Below, one piece after another: positions 57,003-64,000 of a DNA stretch of 64,000 nucleotides. The stretch's first letter is position 1; each line of letters opens with the position of its first letter. The stretch is from contig MNCI01022534.1 of the NCBI GenBank assembly GCA_015680685.1, positions 204,005-268,004 on the forward strand. The letters run 5' to 3'. This stretch comes from Gnetum montanum. Lineage: Eukaryota; Streptophyta; Gnetopsida; Gnetales; Gnetaceae. The position numbers and the translations under genes were made by a program. Below the pieces are notes generated by a model. The model made no database searches and was not told where the DNA came from. It saw only the letters and a program-made list of their open reading frames with translations.

Positions 57003-58077
57003 CTGTTGAAGCTATCTTTGCCAAATTATCTACTATAAGATTCTCTGTTCTATTTATATGCTCTATTTGGCAATGTTAAAACTGATCTAACATCTTACAA
57101 GCAAGTTGCTTATAAGGTCTTAAGAATAAGCTCTTTACTACACAATTACCTTTTACTTTTTCACAAACTAATCTTGAGTCTCCTTTTATAGTGATTTCTC
57201 TAATCTTTTTGTCTAGAGCTATTCTTATACCAATACATAAAGCTTCATACTCAGCCTTGTTGTTAGTACAAGGGAAAGATAGATGAATTGCTTTGAGAAT
57301 TTCAGGTGAATCATTCCTTAATATAACTATACCGACTCCTGCACCCTTTGAATTACATGAACCATCAAAGTATAACTCCCATTTATCTTCATTCTTTGAG
57401 TGTTCTTTTAAAAAACTATAATTTTCTTGGAGTGTACAAATTTTGTTCTCAACACCTCCTTTTTCAACCATTTTATTTTTTCCATTTGAAGTAATGTTAT
57501 CAATCATCAAAGGTTCGCTATAGATGTATATCTGATTTGGTTCTCCTTTCCAAGGTAGCCACATGTGAGAATAATCTATTGATATGTAACCTGAGAAATT
57601 CTTGCTCCAACTTCTACTCAATAAGAGACTATGCGAATTTGGTACATTTGCCACTTGAATAGTTACTCTACTTCTGACACAGGGTTCAGAAAAAATTTCC
57701 AATAGAACATTTGGTAATTGACCCACAATCTTCACTCTACTTTTATCCACTTGAACAATCTTTTTATTTGATTTTTCAGGAATCAAACAAAGTTTCTTAC
57801 ATATAGACAATGACATTATAGTATACGTAGCTCCAGAATCAATCAAACAATTGTGTAAGTATTTATCCTCTAACTTCATTGTCAAAAGAAAAGGAGGAGC
57901 TTCCTTATCATACAAGGTCTTTAATTTCTCATCATTATTCGACACATAACTTAACTCTGATTCTCTAACTCTCCTTTTACCTTTAATGAACTCTAAAGCC
58001 TTTCTTTGCTGATCTCCTATTTGAAGCAACTGATAAAAGCTAATATTGGCCTTGACATGTTTAAGATCTTCAATCAA
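57003..58077 (-). pseudogene. Element B protease and extra RNase H (aRNH-like), long open frame
   Basis: 334 codons are uninterrupted from 58077 to 57076. The aspartic protease core is CLIDSGATYTIMSLSICKKL (about 57790-57850) with an intact D-S-G-A, and LLLSRSWSKNFSGYISIDY further on (flap and C-terminal region). The RNase H fold begins WELYFDGSCNSKGAGVGIVI (57310-57390), then NNKAEYEALCIGIRIAL with the catalytic Glu, and ITIKGDSRLVCEKVKGN with the third Asp. After a stop at 57076 it continues IEHINRTENLIVDNLAKIAS, the terminal block, to about 57003. This is the extra archaeal-type RNase H known from Tat elements, here placed before RT. Most catalytic residues look intact. Confidence 0.87.
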
Positions 58078-58099
58078 ATCATACTCTCCATCACCAATA

Positions 58100-59519
58100 A
58101 AGTTTGGTCTCTTTATCCATTTATTAAAAGACTGATTTGGAGTGCTTTTCTCTACTTGATTGTCTTTACCTTTATTCTTATCTTTTCTATTTGGCTCAAA
58201 AACCTTTCTCTTAGTAGATGGATTAGTAATAATATTTGGGGGTCTAGAAGTAGTTAGTCTTTCCTTAGATCAAAGATTATATCCATTTTCCTCATTGTTA
58301 TTGCATTCTTCATCTGAACACATATCTTCTTTAGAACTTTATAGAGAAGAAGTATCGCTAGATCCATTGCTAGAAGATTTACTTGCATAATGAACACTAG
58401 ACAACTCCTTATCAGATTCAATATCAAGAAATTTGGACATAATTAGATCAATTTCATTTCATCTTCTGCTAACTTAGTGTCTTGATGTTTATGCTTTCTA
58501 TTTTTCCTTTCTTCCTTGATATTAACTCTTGCCAAGGCTTTTTCAAGCTTCACTATTTTGTTAGACATATCTCTCATTAATTGTCCTTTTCCAGATTCTA
58601 CTATTTTATTTCCTTGCTCTATCTTAACATGAGATGGACCTGGTAAAGCTTTAAATTGAGCAAAATATTGCATAGGAATCATAACTCTTTCTTCTCTTTT
58701 TTGAATTGCAATATTTTCTTTAGGATTCAAGTTCAACTATTTTTCTAACTATATAGCTTCACTAAAGTAGTCATTTAGTGTAGTTAAGTTTGGAGTTCTT
58801 CTTAACCAAATTGAAATGTTGGGGTTGACAGCCTTAAGATAAGCTTCTTTAAGCATTCCTTATGATGGTCTATATTGTCTTTGAAAGAGTCCAAAAATTC
58901 GTTGAAACTTGATGTTAAAATCTCTAATTGACTCTTTAACTCCTTGCTTAGCTTGTATCAGCCCACAATATAGTTTTTATTGATCTAATTGATTACCAAA
59001 CTGGGCTAAGAAAATATTCTTCATGTCATCCCAACTTGTAATACTATTACTTGGTAAGTTCAAATACCAAATCTGAGCCATATCTTTTAAATATGATAGA
59101 AACAACCTACAAGCTTGATCTTCATGTTGAACATTTGCATGAGCTAAAGCTAACTCAAACATGTGAATGTATTCTTCAGCTAAATAAGATTTTCCAGGAA
59201 TGAAAGGCTCAGGCAAATATTTGTAAACTACCTTAGGAATATCATTGTAATTTTAAAATCCTAATGGTGTAACTCTTTGCCAAGGATTTGCCATCCTATT
59301 CCTTTGGATAGTTGAACTCTTAGACTTTCTAGATCTTCTCTTATAAATCGATAAACCAGATATAATGGGTGATCTTCTTGATCTTCTAGTTTTTACTCCA
59401 CTACTTGTTCCTAATTCAAAATCTTTCTTTTCTTCTTCTTCTGATGAAGAATCAATCTTAAAATCTTGAATATCTTTTGAAACTTTCAAATTTTCCAAAC
59501 TATTAATCTTCTTCGTCAT
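58100..59519 (-). pseudogene. Element B gag
   Basis: Starts at ATG 59519 (MTKKINSLENLKVSKD). An acidic then Arg/Ser-rich segment (SSSEEEEKKD, TRRSRRSPIISG) leads to the capsid-like domain at 59220-58870: PFIPGKSYLAEEYIHMFELA, CRLFLSYLKDMAQIWYLNLP, WDDMKNIFLAQFGNQ, then IRDFNIKFQRIFGLFQ. A Lys-rich stretch (58736-58443) ends KHQDTKLAEDEMKLI. A Ser/Asn-rich, low-complexity linker with frameshifts joins it to protease. No clear zinc knuckle was found. Three or four stops break it. Confidence 0.8.
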
Positions 59520-59620
59520 GAACTGAAAATAGTAACTAATTTCTTAAGCCTTTATAGTAACAAAGAATTGTTGATGTGCTAAAATTATAAGGCTTATGAA
59601 CCTAGAGGCTGAATTTTCAG

Positions 59621-59638
59621 CCCTCCTTCTAGCACCAA
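59621..59638 (-). other. Element B primer-binding site
   Basis: The minus strand reads TTGGTGCTAGAAGGAGGG, six bases from the LTR. This matches the TGGCGCTAGAAGGAGGG type found beside Tat-lineage LTRs (recalled), and differs from the tRNA-Asp site of A4/A5/G3. Confidence 0.7.
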
Positions 59639-60836
59639 CAGAACTTTTGGCGACCATTTGGGACATGACAGCCAACGAGTGTCCTCAAATAGGATTTAGG
59701 TGCTTGCTGGTCTCTGGCAACACCAAGGCCAGATACCTCCAAATAGACTCAGTAGTTAATGTGAGTATGTGTGTGTGTTTTTGCGGTGTGCGGTTGTTAA
59801 AAATGAAAAGATTGCATTATGTGTAAACTACAAATGACTTATCTTAAAGAGATTCAGCCAACTTTGCCAAGTACTGTGAGTTATTGAGAGTTCCTATTTT
59901 GTTCAATTGCCTAGTCTACATGGTCCTTATAATACCTACTTGTAACAAATAAAGTTTTGCAAAAACATTTGAGCACAACTCTGTGAATCTACTTCTAATT
60001 TTCCCCAGAGGATGAAAAAGTTCTACAAGAAAATTAGAAATAGAGCAAGATTCAATGGGAATTAGAGATAAGAGAAAAAGAAAGAAGATTTGTGTAAAGA
60101 TCTCAAATATTTAAACAAGGTAAAATGATACGAGTAAACACTTCATAATAAAGCTATCCCAAATTCAATAACTACGAATTTTTCAAACTTCCAAGGCTCA
60201 AATAAGCAATTTCTTCAAGACAATCCTACTATGCTACCAAAAAATTGCTGTGTAAACTATCACATACGAGATACCATTTTGGCTAAATAATGGATGTCAA
60301 CAATTGCATTCAACAGAACCTTCAAAAGACTTGACAATTTTTGATTGAAATACCACGAAGATTCATTTTAAAGATAAAAGAAGCTATTCTAGTCCCATCA
60401 AAATACCAAATATTTTCTGAACCCTCTTGACTATTGAATTGTTCAACGGCTTGACTACAAGTAGAGGCTCTCTGACAACAATCCCAATAGCAGTTTTTAT
60501 ACATTGCACAATAATAAAATTTACTACTAAAATGCTCTTAAGGCTTTTAAACACAAGTGCTTCTATGGCAAAATTTCAATAGAAATCTTCTATTATGCAA
60601 CAAGAAACAATAAGAGCAATCTAAAAATCCCAAAATTACTTGCCAAGCATGATACTATCTAAACCACTAGCTAAAAAATTTAAACAAAATAAAAAATAAA
60701 AAACATAACTCATAGGACTATGACAAAGAGGCTGAAATCTTTTCTTTAGCAAGCTATCTTACAAGCAATCTTTCATAATGTGTGACCCCAAGTGTGTGAT
60801 CAAGTGTGTTATTCTTTTCTTCTTACCCCTGAAGCC

Positions 60837-60845
60837 TTTTTATAG
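60837..60845 (-). promoter_or_regulatory. TATA box of the element B 5' LTR
   Basis: The minus strand reads CCCTATAAAAAGG. It is also present in the relic LTR at 13202-13210 (CTATAAAAG) but mutated to CTCTAAAAAGG in the 3' LTR (53731-53740). This places about 2.2 kb of U3, with the captured genes, upstream of transcription start. Confidence 0.75.
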
Positions 60846-60908
60846 GGTTCAAAAGGTAGTTACATATTTCAAAATATCTTAGCTAACTTCTCTTCCAAGT
60901 AAGGGAGT

Positions 60909-61016
60909 TATAAATTTCCCAACAAGTTAGGAGATCTTACTTGCCCAACAAGTTAGGAGATTTCTTTCCCAACAAGTTAGGAGATTACTTGCCCAACAAG
61001 TTAGGAAGTTGTAACT
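60909..61016 (-). repeat. U3 tandem array in the element B 5' LTR
   Basis: Four copies of a roughly 24-bp unit, ACTTGCCCAACAAGTTAGGA and variants, 65-170 bases upstream of the TATA box. Each unit is an imperfect palindrome (ACTTG...CAAGT). The same array is at 53803-53911. Confidence 0.88.
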
Positions 61017-61550
61017 TATACATAAAATTAGGAGAAAATCATGCTAGCATTGGCATGTGTAAATGCTATAAATATTACTTTTATAAGTAACAACCCATAT
61101 AATAATAATGATAAAAATATAAGTCTAAGATCTCTAATACTATAAGAGCTTTATACAATTGAGAGCTCTACACAATTGTCATTTTATTTTAATTATTTAG
61201 AGTTTTAACTTTTTAAATATTAAATATCATTGAAGTCCTAGCAATTTTTATGAAAGTAATTTAGCATCCACCTTAGTGTAGACATTGGTGTTAGTGACTG
61301 TATGCTTAATGAGGAAAGCCGATCCTTGTAAATTTGTATTTTAAATGCATAAAATTTACTGCTAGCTTCTTGGTGTTGTTAGAACATCTCCGAATATGGA
61401 GGCCGAATGTGAAGGCATCAGGCATGGAGCTGCCAAAAAATAGTTTCAAATTATTCCGCCCTGCCAGAACCGTATATCAACTACCACCACAAAAGAAGGC
61501 TCTACCACCGTGTTTGGTAATGTTGCCGTGTGTTCTGTAAAAAACTACGG

Positions 61551-61911
61551 CTATTGTAACCTTTGCTGTTGCGCTGTTCCACCTTGCCTTGTCCTGCCTT
61601 CGCCTTGGACCATGCGCTTGATCTCATCCTTGATCAACTGCACTTTTTCATTGGTGATGGTAATGTTGTTTTTGACACCCGCTGTATTGATGCCTAGGGG
61701 TAGTGGAGTCATGTCGAGGAGGAGCAGGTCCTGCACCTTGTTGCTGGACTCGCTGGAGAGAATGGCAGCCTGTACGACTGCACTGTAGGCAACGGCCTCA
61801 TCGGGGTTGATGCTCTTGCAAAGCTCCTTGCCATTGAAAAAGTCCTAAAGTAGCTACTGGACCTTCAGGATCCACGTAGAGTCGCCCACGAGCACGATGT
61901 CGCCGATGGAG
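61551..61911 (-). pseudogene. HSP70: HSP70 fragment inside the B 5' LTR
   Basis: Partner of 54430-54785: SIGDIVLVGDSTWILKVQ, two stops, [75 protein letters not shown]. The final 61 codons (61736-61551) are open. The same internal join occurs in both LTRs, so the deletion was there before the element last transposed. Only identity to the HSP70 family can be claimed, not which paralogue. Confidence 0.88.
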
Positions 61912-61915
61912 GCCT

Positions 61916-62184
61916 GTAAATTCACTACCCACCTATACTGTCTAGGTTTTGTTTGTGTTGCCAACAACTGCATGAGTGAGGGTTTTGGAATTTTTCACTG
62001 GATGCAGCAAGTGGGGATAAACCCCAATGATTACACCATCGCAACCATTCTCGGTGGCTATGCCAAAACTAGGAGCCTGCAAAAGGGTGCAGAATTGCAT
62101 TCCGAGGCCGTCAGGAGAGGGATGTGCAGAGATATGTTCATGAGCAATGCGCTAATCTTCAATGGCATCTGTGGCAATTGCTAA
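61916..62184 (+). pseudogene. PPR protein fragment inside the B 5' LTR
   Basis: Partner of 54790-55059 and better preserved: SEGFGIFHWMQQVGINPNDY, TIATILGGYAKTRSLQKGAE, LHSEAVRRGMCRDMFMSNAL. Runs antisense to element transcription. About two PPR motifs, with no start or end of a whole gene. Confidence 0.78.
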
Positions 62185-62227
62185 ATCCTGAGTAAAAATG
62201 GTGAATCCGGCACCAAAATTTTTGGCC

Positions 62228-62776
62228 CTAGCAATACGTGGCTTTCTTGAACTTTGTTTCTTTGATACCCTTCAAAATGAAAGTATCAATCAATCTACCA
62301 GACGTTGTTGTTGGCCCAAGACTTTCCTTAACATTTTGGAATATTTCCTTATTGGGAAACCATTTCCTAAGGGTATTGATGATGTAGGTACTTAATTTCT
62401 TAGATTCTGATGAATCAGACTTTACATATTCAGCCACAGTCATCCCATCAGGAATCAAGTTCAGTGTTGCTTCTCCATTATTCTAATTATGGAAAATAAA
62501 ACTTCTCAACTGATTATCCTTTAGTTCCTCCCCAAAGATGTTTACATTGAAGGAAGTGTTGTCACAAACATCTTGAATAGCTTACTCAACCTGAGCCCGC
62601 ATAGGTTCTAACTCCTCTGAGATTTCATCATACTCCAAAGAAAACTCATCATTTCATCTCCTAACAAGATTGCGCAAATAGAAGGCATTCAACGCTTCTT
62701 CTTCTTCTTCATTGCTAGCATCATGTTCATCATCTACATTTGATTTTGATGAGCACTCTTCTCCAATTTTACCCAT
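62228..62776 (-). pseudogene. Unrecognised acidic ORF inside the B 5' LTR
   Basis: Partner of 55103-55650, ATG at 62776. NEEEEEALNAF, EELEPMRAQVE and IPDGMTVAEYVKSDSSESKK, then YIINTLRKWFPNKEIFQN and SGRLIDTFILKGIK. Stops at different places from the other copy (for example in VE*AIQD), while the residues agree elsewhere, so the source was probably one longer frame of about 180 codons. Confidence 0.6.
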
Positions 62777-63029
62777 CAACCCATAACCTTAAAGCTACAT
62801 GTTTACTTCTATATTTTCAACCATACATTATTTTCAAAATTCAATGTAAAAATTATTGGACAGGTAGATCATCTCTCTCTTAAATCAATATAGAACAAAC
62901 GATAAGTGAAATCCCCTTTCAATCATAAAGTCTACTCCATAAAATGATCAAAAATGTACCAACACCAAGATGTTCCAATTTTTGATAAGATAGTCCAATT
63001 GTTCCATGAAATGGCCAAATGTGCCAACA

Positions 63030-64000
63030 AAGCCTTGGGCATAAAGAGTAGTTAAAATTTACCTAGAGAAATGCAACTATAAGATCTTGCAAACTTTGAC
63101 ATGGTAGTGGTGGCATCCAAATCATGTTTGAGTTGTCTAGCCAAGCCAAAATTTTCAAGCCATGGGTGAAACTCTATGTCTAGCAAAATGTTGGCAAACT
63201 TGACATTCCTATAAATTATTGGTGGTGAAAAGTCATGATGTAAGTAAGTGAGGCCTTTTGCAACTCCCATAGATATTTGATAGCACCTCTTCCATGAAAT
63301 ATTTTGTTGGGAATGAGCTTCATGCAAGCACCAATATAGGGATCCATTCTACATCAATTCATACACAATAAGTCTTGAATCAGAGCTTGAAATGCAACAA
63401 AAAAGCTTGATAATATTGCAATTCTTAATACTTTTGGATTTATTCTTTACTCTTTACTCTCTCTATGATGATTATTTTGGATTTTCTTCTTTGTAAATAT
63501 CTTCTTCATAGTCATAGTAGTGCCATTACGTAGAGTGACTTTCTAAACTTTACTAGTTGCTTCAACTCTATGACATTGTCCTCTATAAGTTTTGTCACTC
63601 TGTCACCTTCAATGATGTCTAATTTATAATAAGGTGTGAATTCCCAAACATCTTCCTCTTATTTTCCTTGCCAAATAACTCTACAAACTCTAAACAAGAA
63701 TCCCAAAATTATTATGCAAGCAATATTGCAAGCATTGAAAGTGCAATGAAGATTTTGTTCATGTAATATTTGTGAGGTGCTTGTGTTTTGCAAGTATGAA
63801 GCTACAATGGGCCTACTCCACATAGCCCCTGATTATCTAGAAAGGTTGTGGCAAATGCAAGATTGTTAACTCTAGAGGAACTGAGCCTTCAAGATGGTTC
63901 CCTTACAAATTTAGAGAGAAACTTGACATTTCCTAGATTAGTAGGAATTACACTAGAGAAAAAATTCATGGATATATTTAGGCTATTAAGGGTAAGAAGA
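63030..64000 (-). pseudogene. LRR receptor-like kinase, upstream exon (5' part of the split host gene, runs off window)
   Basis: Reading leftwards from the window end: LNISMNFFSSVIPTNLGN is a leucine-rich repeat (about 63975-63920); NQGLCGVGP is the cap after the LRRs. A hydrophobic stretch (NKIFIALSMLAILLA, about 63765-63720) is a likely membrane segment. SSDSRLIVYELM and GSLYWCLHE mark kinase subdomain V (63385-63320). VAKGLTYLHHDFSPPIIYRNVKFANILLD is the catalytic loop, with HRD changed to YRN; NFGLAR replaces DFG. SYSCISL ends at 63063 with CTAG/GTAAAT, a good splice donor. Both key Asp codons are lost by G-to-A. It continues at 47135, beyond element B and A5. A membrane receptor kinase by family, now a pseudogene. 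Confidence 0.9.

Larger units (their letters stand above)
52539..63029 (-). mobile_element. Element B: non-autonomous Tat-type gypsy element with 3.37-kb gene-bearing LTRs
   Basis: 10.5 kb on the minus strand. LTRs 52539-55903 and 59645-63029 flank a 3.7-kb interior with gag, protease, extra RNase H and the first part of RT. The 5-bp flanks aagct (52534-52538) and aagcc (63030-63034) differ by C/T and fit a target duplication. Purine tract AAAGGGGGTAGAAA (55904-55917, minus) and primer site (59621-59638) sit where expected. RT palm, classical RNase H and integrase are absent. One hand-aligned 200-base LTR stretch differs at about 12 positions, fewer than A4 or C1, so it looks the youngest element here. 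It lies in the kinase intron. Confidence 0.93.
59645..63029 (-). repeat. Element B 5' LTR (3385 bp)
   Basis: Mate of 52539-55903 with the same internal order and an intact TATA box. The left edge TTTTGGCG has lost the terminal TG/CA match, and the primer-binding site follows after six bases. Confidence 0.95.

Noticed and set aside
1-64000. tRNA, rRNA, bacterial-type operons, origins and riboswitches
   Set aside because: None was seen by eye; the content is eukaryotic repeat DNA.

Overview
This window reads as a retrotransposon-filled intergenic region of a land plant, most likely a gymnosperm with a large genome. It is AT-rich, has no intact host gene, and is packed with decayed LTR elements of plant type: Ty1/copia, chromovirus and Athila/Tat-type Ty3/gypsy, plus LINE relics. 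The only host coding sequence is a broken LRR receptor-like kinase gene and gene pieces carried inside an LTR. The gymnosperm call is inference from element size, decay and repeat density; the sequence holds no species marker.

Layout. 1-4867: a near-complete copia element on the minus strand (C1), cut by the window start. 5340-9118: minus-strand gypsy gag plus 5' LTR (G1). 9119-10375: copia RT/RNase H tail plus LTR (C2). 10460-11850: second gypsy gag relic (G2). 12063 to about 13640: relic LTR related to the giant LTRs further right. 14940-28445: two gypsy units head to tail sharing one LTR (G0 and full-length G3: gag, PR, RT, RNase H, IN and a downstream extra ORF, here called aORF). 29095-35760: LINE relic, chromovirus relic, second LINE relic. 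37850-46551: A4, a gag plus aORF element without pol, bounded by a 5-bp target duplication. 46657-64000: a minus-strand LRR receptor kinase gene split by A5 (47136-52320, gag plus deleted aORF) and by element B (52539-63029).

Three points stand out. (1) Element B has 3.37-kb LTRs whose U3 carries captured host fragments: HSP70 (internally deleted), a PPR repeat and an unrecognised acidic ORF. Its internal region reads gag, protease, an extra RNase H, then an RT cut off before the catalytic YxDD. (2) The gypsy group A4/A5/G3/G0 shares the aORF (basic N terminus, conserved LPFPCLIRKLC-type core, coiled coil, proline-rich tail). Just before its start codon lies a 60-75 nt intron-like unit: AAG/GT donor, TACTAAC branch site, AG abutting the ATG. 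(3) Upstream of that unit, G3 and A4 each carry an internal copy of their own U3 palindrome array followed by a TATA box. This suggests that the aORF has its own promoter and a spliced leader.

Nearly every coding region is broken by stops and frameshifts, with many G-to-A and C-to-T changes, including loss of catalytic aspartates. Element B is the least decayed by eye. All domain calls come from reading translations by eye, without database searches.
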